NCBI RefSeq assembly: GCF_030406385.1
Contig: NZ_JAUEPM010000006.1
Location: forward strand, 62,001 to 126,000
Source of the DNA: Microbacterium oryzae
Lineage (GTDB): Bacteria > Actinomycetota > Actinomycetes > Actinomycetales > Microbacteriaceae
Reading direction: 5' to 3'
DNA: 64,000 bases
Part shown: one piece after another, positions 34,102-42,055 of the stretch
How positions within the stretch are numbered: the stretch's first letter is position 1
Layout of the letters: each line of letters starts with the position of its first letter
The notes under the pieces: model-generated
Databases searched by the model: none
What the model was told of the DNA's origin: nothing
Seen by the model: the letters and a program-made list of their open reading frames with translations, nothing else
Position numbers and translations under genes: made by a program

Positions 34102-35487
34102 ATGCAGACCTTCCACCTCCCCGACGTCGGCGAGGGCCTCACCGAGGCCGAGCTCGTCGCCTGGCGCGTGAAGCCCGGCGACGCCCTCGCCGTGAACGAC
34201 GTCGTCGCCGACATCGAGACCGCGAAGTCGGTCGTCGAGCTGCCGTCGCCGTACGCGGGCGTCGTCGGCGAGCTCCTCGTGACCGAGGGCGAGACGGTGG
34301 ATGTCGGCACGGCGATCATCACCATCGCCGACGACGCGCCGGCGCCGGTGTCGCAGCCCGGCCAGACGGAGCCCGCCGGCGAGCCGAAGGCGGCGTCGGA
34401 AGCCCCATCCGCCCCCGCCGCGCAGGCCACCGCCAAGCCGGCGGAGCCCGAGCGCAGCGGATCGGTCCTCGTGGGCTACGGGTCCGGCGGCGACGCCGCC
34501 ACCCGCCGTCGGCGCAAGCGCCCGGAGCCCGCGGGCGGCAAGCCCGGCGGCGTCCTCGCGAAGCCGCCGGTGCGCAAGCTCGCCCGGGACCTCGGCGTCG
34601 AGCTCGCCGACGTGCGCGCGACGGGGAGCGCGGGCGAGGTCACCCGCGACGACGTCGTGCGGCACGCGGAGCAGGCATCGGTGTTCCGCAACGTCTCGAC
34701 GCCCGAGTGGCCGGCCGTGCGCGAGGAGAAGATCCCCGTCGCCGAGGCCGCTCCCGCGGTCGACGCCCTGTGGGAGATGGACCCCGCACGCGTGGAGTCC
34801 ATCCCCGTGAAGGGCGTGCGGAAGGCCACCGCGAATGCGATGGTCGGCTCCGCCTACACGGCCCCGCACGTCTCGGTCTGGACCGACGTCGACGCCACGC
34901 GGACCATGGAGTACGTCAAGCGGCTGAAGGCGTCGCCCGATTTCGCCGACGTCAAGGTCTCGCCGCTGCTCATCATGGCGCGCGCGGTCATCTGGGCTGT
35001 GCGCCGCACGCCGATGATCAACGCCGCCTGGGTCGAGGAGGAGGACGGCGCGAAGATCCACGTGCGGCACTACGTCAACCTCGGCATCGCGGCGGCGACG
35101 CCCCGCGGGCTGCTCGTCCCCAATATCAAAGACGCGCAAGACCTCTCCATGCGCGACCTCGCCCGCGCGCTCGAGAACCTCACGGTGACCGCGCGCGACG
35201 GCAAGACGACGCCCGAGGACCAGCGCGCCGGCACGATCACGATCACGAACATCGGCGTGTTCGGGATGGATGCCGGCACCCCGATCATCAATCCGGGAGA
35301 GGCCGGCATCATCGCGATGGGCGCCATCCGCCAGAAGCCGTGGGTGGTGGATGGCGAGGTGCGGCCGCGCTGGGTGACGACCGTCTCCGGGTCATTCGAC
35401 CACCGGATCATCGACGGCGACAAGATCAGCCGCTTCATCGCCGACATCGCGTCGGTGCTCGAGGAGCCCGCGCTCCTGCTCGACTGA
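34102..35487 (+). CDS. bkdC: 2-oxoacid dehydrogenase E2 (dihydrolipoamide acyltransferase)
   Basis: A 461-residue core enzyme. One N-terminal lipoyl domain (1-78) has the lipoylated Lys42 in [10 protein letters not shown]. An Ala/Pro/Glu-rich linker leads to the peripheral subunit-binding domain (about 150-190, [20 protein letters not shown]) and the catalytic domain (215-461) with the active-site HxxxDG at His434-Asp438-Gly439 ([11 protein letters not shown]). One lipoyl domain fits branched-chain-type E2. It closes the E1a-E1b-E2 operon and is convergent with the regulator gene; a small GGCGG/CCGCC hairpin (35494-35507) lies between them. Confidence 0.92.
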   Translation: MQTFHLPDVGEGLTEAELVAWRVKPGDALAVNDVVADIETAKSVVELPSPYAGVVGELLVTEGETVDVGTAIITIADDAPAPVSQPGQTEPAGEPKAASEAPSAPAAQATAKPAEPERSGSVLVGYGSGGDAATRRRRKRPEPAGGKPGGVLAKPPVRKLARDLGVELADVRATGSAGEVTRDDVVRHAEQASVFRNVSTPEWPAVREEKIPVAEAAPAVDALWEMDPARVESIPVKGVRKATANAMVGSAYTAPHVSVWTDVDATRTMEYVKRLKASPDFADVKVSPLLIMARAVIWAVRRTPMINAAWVEEEDGAKIHVRHYVNLGIAAATPRGLLVPNIKDAQDLSMRDLARALENLTVTARDGKTTPEDQRAGTITITNIGVFGMDAGTPIINPGEAGIIAMGAIRQKPWVVDGEVRPRWVTTVSGSFDHRIIDGDKISRFIADIASVLEEPALLLD

Positions 35488-35507
35488 TCTGCCGGCGGGC
35501 CCCCGCC

Positions 35508-36341
35508 TCAGCCCTTGGCGAGGACCGCGAGTTCGGCCCGCGAGTCGACTCCGGCCTTCTTCAGGAGGTTGGAGACGTGGAACTTCACGGTGTTCTCGCT
35601 GATGCCGAGCTCGCGCGCGATCGCCCGGTTCCGGCCGCCCGCCGCGACGAGCTTCAGCACCTCCCGCTCGCGGGCGCTGAGCGGCACCGCCTGATCCAGC
35701 GGCTCGGGGAGGGGCGGCGGGTCGAGCGGCAGCCGCACCGCGAGCTCGGAGCCCCAGCCCGGCGTCGACGACACCGAGAGGGTCCCGTCGAGCGCCGCCA
35801 CGCGCTCGACCATCGGCCGCAGCGAGTCATCGTGGGCGCTCAGCGTGCCCTGCCCGTCGTCGCGGATCGCGATGAGCAGGTTGAGGCCATCGCAGTCCCA
35901 TTGGATCCGCACGCGCCGGGTGTCCTCCTGATCGACCAGGGTCAGCACGGCCCGGCGCACGATCGCCCGCGCGGCATGAGCCACGTCGCCGGGCAGCGCG
36001 CGACCGGTGGCGGGCGGCTCGACGAACTGCACCTCGAGATCGCTGTGCCGCACCAGCGGACGGAGATCGTCGCGCACCCGCGCGAAGGCCCCGGTCACCG
36101 GCTCGAACAGCGCCTCCTGCCGCTCGTCGCCCGCCGTCCGCAGCTGCACGAGCGCGGTGGTGGCCACGTCGATCGCGGCCGTGCGCGCCGCCCGGTCGTC
36201 GAGACGCGACGAGCGCAGGATGGCCAGGATCGACTCGAGGGTGACGGCATGGCGGTCGGACTGCTCGGCGATCGCGCGGGCCTGCTCGAGCAGGCGCTGA
36301 CGCGACGCCGGCGAGACGGAGTCGGGGAGGAGGTCGGTCAC
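35508..36341 (-). CDS. Single-protein ATPase-LuxR regulator, divergent from RuMP genes
   Basis: A 277-residue regulator of unusual architecture. Residues 1-100 are helical, like a kinase dimerisation region but without a clear phospho-acceptor His. Residues 105-208 resemble a histidine-kinase ATPase domain: the G1 box DDGQG (161-165) and a G2-like TPGWGSELAVRLPL are present, but the N-box Asn and His are lost (ARAIVRRAVLTLVDQ). Residues 220-277 are a complete LuxR helix-turn-helix. There is no receiver domain. TATAGT (36349-36354) seven bases before the GTG start is its -10, and a 24-bp palindrome overlaps its -35. It probably controls hxlBA; the signal (perhaps ATP or formaldehyde-related) is unknown. 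Confidence 0.75.
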   Translation of the reverse strand: MTDLLPDSVSPASRQRLLEQARAIAEQSDRHAVTLESILAILRSSRLDDRAARTAAIDVATTALVQLRTAGDERQEALFEPVTGAFARVRDDLRPLVRHSDLEVQFVEPPATGRALPGDVAHAARAIVRRAVLTLVDQEDTRRVRIQWDCDGLNLLIAIRDDGQGTLSAHDDSLRPMVERVAALDGTLSVSSTPGWGSELAVRLPLDPPPLPEPLDQAVPLSAREREVLKLVAAGGRNRAIARELGISENTVKFHVSNLLKKAGVDSRAELAVLAKG

Positions 36342-36364
36342 CCCCGCGACTATACGTCTGCTCC

Positions 36365-36388
36365 CCGCCTACTCCTTCGGGTAGGCGG
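36365..36388. promoter_or_regulatory. Palindromic operator in the regulator-hxlB divergent promoter
   Basis: Perfect 8-bp inverted repeat CCGCCTAC (36365-36372) and GTAGGCGG (36381-36388), eight bases apart. It covers the -35 position of the ATPase-LuxR regulator gene (-10 TATAGT at 36349-36354, minus strand) and lies about 60 bases upstream of the probable hxlB -10 (CACGAT, 36429-36434). This placement suits autorepression together with activation of hxlB, by inference. Confidence 0.6.
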
Positions 36389-36441
36389 ACCACCCGACCG
36401 GCGGGCCGCGACGACGTGCGCAGCCGCGCACGATGGAGAGC

Positions 36442-37017
36442 ATGACGACAGCAGACGCGCTGGGCCCGGCCATCCGCCGCATCCGCGACGAGGTGCACGG
36501 CGTCCTGGGCGGCCTGTCCGAGGCCCCGGCCGAGGAGCTCGAGGCGTTTCTCGGCGCCGTCGCCGATGCGGAGCGCGTGTTCGTGCACGGGGCGGGCCGC
36601 TCCGGCCTCGCGCTGCGGATGGTCGCCATGCGCCTGATGCACCTCGGCCTCGACGTCCATGTCGTGGGGGAGACGACGGCCCCGGCCATCCGCCCCGGCG
36701 ACCTGCTGCTCACCGCGAGCGGGTCGGGGACGACCGGCGGCGTCGTCCGCGCCGCGCAGACCGCGGTCTCCGTCGGCGCGCGGGTCGCCGCGATCACCAC
36801 GGCGGCCGCTTCGCCGCTCGCCGACCTCGCTCAGGCCGTGATCGTCGTGCCGGCGGCCGAGAAGCTCGACCGCTCGGGCGTCGCCTCCGCGCAGTATGCG
36901 GGCAGCCTGTTCGAGCAGTCGGTCGTGCTGCTGGGCGATGCGCTCTTCCACGCGCTCTGGCAGCGATCCGGCGCGACGGCCGACGAGATCTGGCCGCGCC
37001 ACGCGAATCTCGAATGA
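36442..37017 (+). CDS. hxlB: 6-phospho-3-hexuloisomerase
   Basis: A 191-residue SIS-domain isomerase that converts hexulose-6-phosphate to fructose-6-phosphate, the second step of the ribulose monophosphate (RuMP) route for formaldehyde fixation and detoxification. The SIS motif VFVHGAGRSGLALRMVAMRL and LLTASGSGTTGGVVRAA are characteristic, as is the C-terminal QYAGSLFEQSVVLLGDAL. The ATG follows CACGAT and seven bases (GGAGAGC). The hxlA gene lies 51 bases downstream. The usual Bacillus order is hxlA-hxlB with the MarR-like HxlR; here the order is reversed and the regulator differs. Confidence 0.92.
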   Translation: MTTADALGPAIRRIRDEVHGVLGGLSEAPAEELEAFLGAVADAERVFVHGAGRSGLALRMVAMRLMHLGLDVHVVGETTAPAIRPGDLLLTASGSGTTGGVVRAAQTAVSVGARVAAITTAAASPLADLAQAVIVVPAAEKLDRSGVASAQYAGSLFEQSVVLLGDALFHALWQRSGATADEIWPRHANLE

Positions 37018-37068
37018 CGTCCGCGGCTCCGCCGAGCCGCGTCCACCGATGAACACCGAAGGAACACG

Positions 37069-37692
37069 ATGAAGCTGCAGTTCGCCATGGACACCCTGAC
37101 CACCGAGGCCGCTCTCGACTTGGCCGCGGCCGCCGCGCCGCACGTCGACATCCTCGAGCTCGGAACCCCGCTCATCAAGAGCGTCGGCCTCTCCGCCATC
37201 ACCGCCGTGAAGGAGGCGCACCCCGACAAGATCGTGTTCGCCGACCTCAAGACGATGGACGCCGGCGAGCTGGAGGCCGACATCGCCTTCGCCGCGGGCG
37301 CCGACCTCGTCACCGTGCTCGGCACGGCGGGCGACAGCACGATCGCGGGCGCCGTCACGGCCGCGAAGAAGCACGGCAAGGGCGTCGTCGTCGACCTCAT
37401 CGGCGTCGCCGACAAGCCGGCGCGCGCGAAGGAGGTCGTCGCACTCGGCGCCGAGTTCGTCGAGATGCATGCGGGCCTCGACGAGCAGGCGGAGGAGGGC
37501 TTCACCTTCGCGACGCTCCTCGAAGACGGCAAGGCATCCGGCGTGCCCTTCTCGGTCGCAGGCGGCGTGAACGTCAGCACCATCGGCGCGGTGGCCGAGT
37601 CCGGCGCGCGCGTCGCAGTCGTCGGGGGTGCCATCTACGGCGCCCCGGACGTCGGCGCGGCAGCTGCGGCTCTGCGCGCCGAGCTCGCCTGA
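37069..37692 (+). CDS. hxlA: 3-hexulose-6-phosphate synthase
   Basis: A 207-residue TIM-barrel enzyme of the OMP-decarboxylase suprafamily that condenses formaldehyde with ribulose-5-phosphate. It has MKLQFAMDTLTTEAAL, the active-site DLKTMDAGELEADIAF (Asp-Lys-x-x-Asp) and VEMHAGLDEQAEEG, all conserved in Hps proteins. Length is standard. Together with hxlB it gives a complete RuMP module; in a heterotroph this most likely removes formaldehyde from methoxyl-compound breakdown. A clear hairpin terminator follows. Confidence 0.94.
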   Translation: MKLQFAMDTLTTEAALDLAAAAAPHVDILELGTPLIKSVGLSAITAVKEAHPDKIVFADLKTMDAGELEADIAFAAGADLVTVLGTAGDSTIAGAVTAAKKHGKGVVVDLIGVADKPARAKEVVALGAEFVEMHAGLDEQAEEGFTFATLLEDGKASGVPFSVAGGVNVSTIGAVAESGARVAVVGGAIYGAPDVGAAAAALRAELA

Positions 37693-37708
37693 CGCACCCC
37701 ACCTCATA

Positions 37709-37735
37709 GCGGGGCCCGGTGACGCCGGGCCCCGC
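37709..37735 (+). terminator. Hairpin terminator after hxlA
   Basis: A perfect 11-bp stem (GCGGGGCCCGG at 37709-37719, CCGGGCCCCGC at 37725-37735) with a 5-base loop TGACG, 17 bases after the hxlA stop codon, followed by TTCGTC rather than a full U-tract. Confidence 0.8.
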
Positions 37736-37764
37736 TTCGTCGCCCGCGGTCGCCTCCGCGATTC

Positions 37765-37791
37765 GAGAATGATTCTCATTCAAGATATGGT
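37765..37791 (+). promoter_or_regulatory. Zur box and -10 of znuA
   Basis: A palindrome GAGAATGATTCTC (37765-37777, perfect around a central G) resembles the actinobacterial Zur operator TGAxAATGATTxTCA. The -10 TATGGT (37786-37791) lies eight bases downstream, and the ATG of znuA is six bases after that, so Zur bound here would block the promoter between -35 and -10. The Zur gene itself is 2.8 kb downstream. Confidence 0.8.
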
Positions 37792-37797
37792 GGTGTC

Positions 37798-38796
37798 ATG
37801 ACCGCACGCCGCCTGCTCCTTCCTGCCGTCCTCGCCGTCCCCGCCCTCGCGCTCGCGGGGTGCGCCTCGGGGGGCGGCGCTGCGGGCGAGGGCGATTCGG
37901 GCGAGGACGCCGGCGTCACCGTCGTCGCGTCGACGAGCGTCTACGCGTCGCTCGCGGAGCAGCTGGTCGGCGATGCGGCCGCCGTGAGCGCGATCGTCGA
38001 CTCGCCCACCCAGGACCCGCACTCCTACGAGGCGACCGCCCGCGATCAGCTCGCCGTGGACGGCGCCGATCTGGCCATCCTCAACGGCGGCGGCTACGAC
38101 CACTTCATGGAGGAGCTCGTCGAGGCCGCCGGCACCGAGCACGTGCTCACCGTCGTCGAGTTCTCCCACGCGTACCCGGGGAACGAAGGGCACGAGGAGG
38201 GCGACGACGCCGAGCACGACCACGAGGAGTCGGCGGACGCGCACGAGGGTCACGATCACATCGAGGGCTTCAACGAGCACGTCTGGTACGACCCGCACAC
38301 GGTCGCGCACTTCGTCGAGAGCCTCGCCGGCGAGCTCGAGGAGCTGCTCCCCGACGCGGCCGACGACATCGCCGCCAACGAGGAGGCGCTGCTCGCCGAC
38401 ATCGAGGGTCTCGAGGCGTCGCTGCAGACCGTCGCGGACGAGGCGCAGGGGTCGCACGTGTTCTTCACGGAGCCGGTTGGCGGCTACCTCGCCGAGGCCG
38501 CCGGCCTCGAGGACGTGACGACCGAGGGATTCGCCGAGGCCGTCGAGGAGGGCCAGGACGTCGCCCCCGCGACCCTGCTCGCCGCCACCGAGGCCATCGA
38601 GGGCGGCGACGTCGACGTGGTCGTCGCCAACGCGCAGACCGGCGGCGCCGAGACCACGCGCATCATCGAGACCGCGGAGGGCGCGGGGGTGCCCGTGGTG
38701 GAGTACGCGGAGACGCTTCCCGAGGACGAGACCTACGTGTCGTGGATGGCGTCGAACGTGTCAGCGCTCCAGGACGCGCTGACGTCAGCGGAGTGA
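37798..38796 (+). CDS. znuA: Zinc ABC transporter substrate-binding lipoprotein
   Basis: A 332-residue cluster-9 (ZnuA/AdcA-type) metal-binding lipoprotein. The signal peptide ends in a lipobox LALAGC (Cys22). The conserved His of DPHSYEATARD, a His/Asp/Glu-rich loop (about residues 120-155, with HEEGDDAEHDHEE and HEGHDH), HVWYDPHTVAHF and the late VVEYAETLPEDE are present. The His-rich loop is typical of zinc rather than manganese binding proteins. It is leaderless behind a Zur box, so it should be induced by zinc shortage. The cognate ATPase gene follows after a second Zur box. Confidence 0.92.
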   Translation: MTARRLLLPAVLAVPALALAGCASGGGAAGEGDSGEDAGVTVVASTSVYASLAEQLVGDAAAVSAIVDSPTQDPHSYEATARDQLAVDGADLAILNGGGYDHFMEELVEAAGTEHVLTVVEFSHAYPGNEGHEEGDDAEHDHEESADAHEGHDHIEGFNEHVWYDPHTVAHFVESLAGELEELLPDAADDIAANEEALLADIEGLEASLQTVADEAQGSHVFFTEPVGGYLAEAAGLEDVTTEGFAEAVEEGQDVAPATLLAATEAIEGGDVDVVVANAQTGGAETTRIIETAEGAGVPVVEYAETLPEDETYVSWMASNVSALQDALTSAE

Positions 38797-38823
38797 GGGC
38801 GCTCGACCTTCGCCCCGAACTCG

Positions 38824-38851
38824 GAGAACGATTATCAGTAGGGGATAGGGT
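38824..38851 (+). promoter_or_regulatory. Second Zur box and -10 of znuC
   Basis: GAGAACGATTATC (38824-38836, followed by A) matches the znuA box in 11 of 13 positions and the Zur palindrome with one broken pair. TAGGGT (38846-38851) then stands seven bases before the ATG of znuC. The transporter is therefore likely transcribed as two Zur-controlled units. Confidence 0.7.
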
Positions 38852-38858
38852 GAGGAGC

Positions 38859-39692
38859 ATGTCCGCACCCGTCCTCGAGATCTCCGGCGCGGCCCTGCGT
38901 CTGCGCGGGCGCGAGCTCTGGTCGGGACTCGACCTAGCCATCCAGCCCGGGGAGTTCGTCGCCGTGCTGGGACCCAGCGGCTCCGGCAAGACGACCCTGC
39001 TGCGCGCCATCCTAGGTCTCCGTGAACTGAGCGCCGGCACCATCCGCGTCGAGGGGAAGCCGGTGCGGAAGGGCAACCGCCGCATCGGGTACATCCCGCA
39101 GCAGCGGCCCTTCACGCCGGGGACCAGCCTGCGCGCGCGCGACCTCGTCGCGCTCGGCGTCAACGGCGCGCGCTTCGGCTTCCCGATTCCGCGCCGTGGC
39201 GACCACGCGCGCGTGGACGCGCTGCTCGAGGCGGTCGGCGCCGCTCGCTACGCCGACGACCCGGTGGGGTCCCTCTCCGGCGGCGAGCAGCAGCGGCTGC
39301 GGGTCGGGCAGGCGCTCGCCGACGCCCCCGGCCTGCTGCTGTGCGATGAGCCGCTGTCGAGCCTCGACCTCGCCAACCAGCGCGCGGTGACCGCGATCAT
39401 CGACCGAGAGCGGCGCGAGCACGGCGCCGCGGTGCTGTTCGTGACGCACGACGTGAACCCGATCCTCGAATCCGTCGACCGCATCCTCTACATCGCGGGC
39501 GGGCGCTTCACATTCGGATCGCCCGCGGAGGTGCTGCGCACCGAGGTGCTGAGCGAGCTGTACGGCGCCCCCGTCGAGGTGCTTCGCGCGGGCGGCCGAC
39601 TCGTGGTCGTCGGGATCCCCGACGCCGAGCCGCACCATCCCCACGAGCACCACGACCACGATCACCACGACGACGCGGAGGCGCGCGCATGA
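38859..39692 (+). CDS. znuC: Zinc ABC transporter ATP-binding protein
   Basis: A 277-residue ABC ATPase of the metal-uptake group. Walker A is GPSGSGKTT (38-46), the signature LSGGEQQRLRVGQAL, Walker B LLLCDEPLSSLD, and the H-loop FVTHDVNPI. The last 15 residues are His/Asp-rich (HHPHEHHDHDHHDD), probably a zinc-binding tail seen in some ZnuC proteins. The stop overlaps the permease gene start (ATGA). It is preceded by its own Zur box and -10. Confidence 0.92.
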   Translation: MSAPVLEISGAALRLRGRELWSGLDLAIQPGEFVAVLGPSGSGKTTLLRAILGLRELSAGTIRVEGKPVRKGNRRIGYIPQQRPFTPGTSLRARDLVALGVNGARFGFPIPRRGDHARVDALLEAVGAARYADDPVGSLSGGEQQRLRVGQALADAPGLLLCDEPLSSLDLANQRAVTAIIDRERREHGAAVLFVTHDVNPILESVDRILYIAGGRFTFGSPAEVLRTEVLSELYGAPVEVLRAGGRLVVVGIPDAEPHHPHEHHDHDHHDDAEARA

Positions 39693-40588
39693 GGGTGCCC
39701 GGCTTCGCCTGGAGCGACGTGTTCTCGTTTGACGACTACGGCGCCCTGCTGCAGCTGGTGTCGAACTCCGTCATCGCCGCCGCCGCGCTCGGCATCGTCG
39801 GCGGCCTGATCGGCGTCTTCATCATGCAGCGCGACATGGCCTTCGCCGTGCACGGCGTGAGCGAGCTCTCCTTCGCCGGCGCCGCCGCGGCGCTCCTCTT
39901 CGGCGGCAGCGTCGTCGTGGGGTCCCTGCTCGGCGCGGTCGCCGCGGCGCTGATCATCGGGGCGCTGGGGTCGCGTGCTCGCGACCGCAACTCCGTCGTC
40001 GGCGTGCTCATGCCCTTCGGCCTGGGCCTCGGGATCCTCTTCCTGTCGCTCTACGAGGGCCGCAGCGCGAACCGGTTCAGCCTGCTGACCGGTCAGATCG
40101 TCTCGGTGTCGAACCCCGACCTCGGCTGGCTCATCGTCATCAGCTCGGTCGTGTTCCTCGGGCTGCTCCTCATCTGGAACCCGCTCCGGTTCGACTCGCT
40201 CGATCCGCAGTCGGCGGAGGCGCGGGGCGTCCCCACCCGCGGCGTGAGCATCCTGTTCATGCTGCTCCTCGGGCTCATCGTCGCCGTGGCCGTGCACATC
40301 ATCGGCGCGCTCCTCGTCATGGCGCTGCTCGTCACGCCGGCGGCCGCCGCCATGCGCGTCAGCCACGGGCCGCTCGCGGTGCCGCTGCTGTCGGCGCTGT
40401 TCGGCCTCGTCTCCGCGGTGGGGGGCATCCTCCTCGCCATCGCGGGCACGCTCCCGGTGAGCCCGTACATCACGACGATCTCGTTCGCGATCTGGGGCGT
40501 CTGCCGCCTCATCTCGTGGCGGCGCGACCGGGCGCTGCGGAGCGTCGAGGAAGCGGACGTCGACAGGCCGGTCCCGGCCGCCGCATAG
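39689..40588 (+). CDS. znuB: Zinc ABC transporter permease
   Basis: A 299-residue ABC-3 type permease with eight or nine hydrophobic segments. Family markers are GLIGVFIMQRDMAFAVHGVSELSFAGAAAA read in parts, GVLMPFGLGLGILFLSLYEG, and LLVMALLVTPAAAAMRV near the C-terminus. It is coupled to znuC by a four-base overlap. Zur follows 22 bases after the stop with its own leaderless promoter. Confidence 0.92.
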   Translation: MRVPGFAWSDVFSFDDYGALLQLVSNSVIAAAALGIVGGLIGVFIMQRDMAFAVHGVSELSFAGAAAALLFGGSVVVGSLLGAVAAALIIGALGSRARDRNSVVGVLMPFGLGLGILFLSLYEGRSANRFSLLTGQIVSVSNPDLGWLIVISSVVFLGLLLIWNPLRFDSLDPQSAEARGVPTRGVSILFMLLLGLIVAVAVHIIGALLVMALLVTPAAAAMRVSHGPLAVPLLSALFGLVSAVGGILLAIAGTLPVSPYITTISFAIWGVCRLISWRRDRALRSVEEADVDRPVPAAA

Positions 40589-40610
40589 GCACGCCGCCTA
40601 GAATCGACAC

Positions 40611-41036
40611 ATGGCTCAGCGGAACACCTGGCAGCGCGAGCGCGTCCGCGATGCCCTCAGCGGCGCCGAGGGGTTCGTCAGCGCGCAGGCGCTGCATGCC
40701 TCCCTCCGCGCGGAGGAGACCGGCATCGGCCTCGCCACCGTGTACCGCGCGCTCGCCGGACTCACCGCCACGGGCGAGGCGGACACCCTGCAGAGCCCGG
40801 ACGGCGAGGCCCTCTACCGCGCCTGCTCGCAGGGGCATCACCACCACCTGATCTGCCGCCGCTGCGGCCGCGCCGTCGAGATCGAGGCGCCGCCCGTCGA
40901 GCGCTGGGCGCAGGAGACGGCCGCGCAGCACGGGTTCCGCGACGCCGAGCACATGGTCGACATCTTCGGCGTCTGCGCCGAGTGCGCCGCGAAGGATTCC
41001 GCGCACGCTGCGACGAAGGACGACGCGTCGGCGTGA
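40611..41036 (+). CDS. zur: Zinc uptake regulator (Fur family)
   Basis: A 141-residue Fur-family repressor. The winged helix spans residues 8-80 with recognition helix GIGLATVYRALAGL; the metal sites show HHHHLICRRCG (His76-79, Cys82, Cys85) and a second CxxC (Cys122, Cys125) forming the structural zinc site. Its place between znuB and zinc-related genes, plus two Zur boxes upstream, identifies it as Zur rather than Fur or PerR. TAGAAT (40599-40604) lies six bases before the ATG, a consensus leaderless promoter. The stop overlaps the permease gene start (GTGA). Confidence 0.9.
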   Translation: MAQRNTWQRERVRDALSGAEGFVSAQALHASLRAEETGIGLATVYRALAGLTATGEADTLQSPDGEALYRACSQGHHHHLICRRCGRAVEIEAPPVERWAQETAAQHGFRDAEHMVDIFGVCAECAAKDSAHAATKDDASA

Positions 41037-42055
41037 CCTCCGCCCCCGCCCGCGAGCGCACCGCGCAGCAGCGACCGCCCCGGATGGCGGTCGGCCTCGC
41101 GCTGGGCGCCGTAGCGGTCGTCGCGCTGTTCCTCATCGACGCCCTCGCACCCGCGCTCTTCCCCGACTCGCTCCCCACCCGTGCGCAGGACGGCCTGACC
41201 CTCGCGCTCAGCGTGCTCATCGAGTCGCTGCCGTTCGTCGTGCTCGGCGTGCTGCTGTCCATCGCCGTGCAGGTGTGGGTGCCGGCGAGGGTCATCGAGC
41301 GAGTGCTGCCGCAGCGAGGGTGGGCGCGGCGCGCCGTGCTGTCGCTGCTCGGCATGCTCATCCCTGTATGCGAATGCGGGAATGTGCCGTTCGCGCGCGG
41401 TCTCCTCATGCGCGGACTGACCCCGGCCGACGCGCTGACCTTCCTCGTGGCCGCGCCGATCGTGAACCCGATCGTCATCCTCACCACGCACCAGGCCTTC
41501 GGCTGGGACGGCGGCATCCTCGTTGCCCGCCTGCTCGGCGGCTACCTCGTCGCGAACCTCATCGGCTGGCTCTACAGCCGCCACCCCGATCCCGAGCGGA
41601 TCCTCACCGACCGCTTCCGCGAGACGTGCGAGGTCGTCGCCGGCGAGCAGGGCGATCGGGCTCGGCGGAGCCTCGCGCAGTTCGTCGTCGAGCTGCGCGC
41701 GGTCATGCCGGCGCTCGTCATCGGCTCCGCGCTCGCCGGGGCGGTGCAGGTGCTGATCCCGCGCAGCGTGCTCGTGGCCGTCGGATCCAATCCGGTGCTG
41801 TCGATCGTCGCGATGATGCTGCTGGCGATGACGGTGGCGATCTGCTCGAACGTCGACTCGTTCTTCGCGCTGTCGTTCGCCTCGACGTTCTCCTCGGGCT
41901 CGCTCGTCGCCTTCCTCCTCGTCGGCCCGCTCGTCGACGTGAAGATGCTCGCGCTCATGCGCACCACCTTCACCGGTCGTGTGCTCGCGGGCATCGTCGC
42001 CGTCGTCCTGCTGTCGGCGTTCGTCATCGGAGTCGGGGTGAACCTCCTTGCCTGA
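41033..42055 (+). CDS. DUF318/UPF0718-family permease
   Basis: A 340-residue membrane protein with about eight helices, the YcgR/YraQ type. The conserved cysteine motif PVCECGNVPFARGLL and AAPIVNPIVIL are diagnostic. Members occur beside TIGR03943 proteins in Firmicutes and actinobacteria and often belong to the Zur regulon; they are thought to move metal ions or metal-loaded compounds, but this is unproven. It overlaps zur at its start and the next gene at its end, so all are one operon. Confidence 0.85.
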   Translation: MTSAPARERTAQQRPPRMAVGLALGAVAVVALFLIDALAPALFPDSLPTRAQDGLTLALSVLIESLPFVVLGVLLSIAVQVWVPARVIERVLPQRGWARRAVLSLLGMLIPVCECGNVPFARGLLMRGLTPADALTFLVAAPIVNPIVILTTHQAFGWDGGILVARLLGGYLVANLIGWLYSRHPDPERILTDRFRETCEVVAGEQGDRARRSLAQFVVELRAVMPALVIGSALAGAVQVLIPRSVLVAVGSNPVLSIVAMMLLAMTVAICSNVDSFFALSFASTFSSGSLVAFLLVGPLVDVKMLALMRTTFTGRVLAGIVAVVLLSAFVIGVGVNLLA

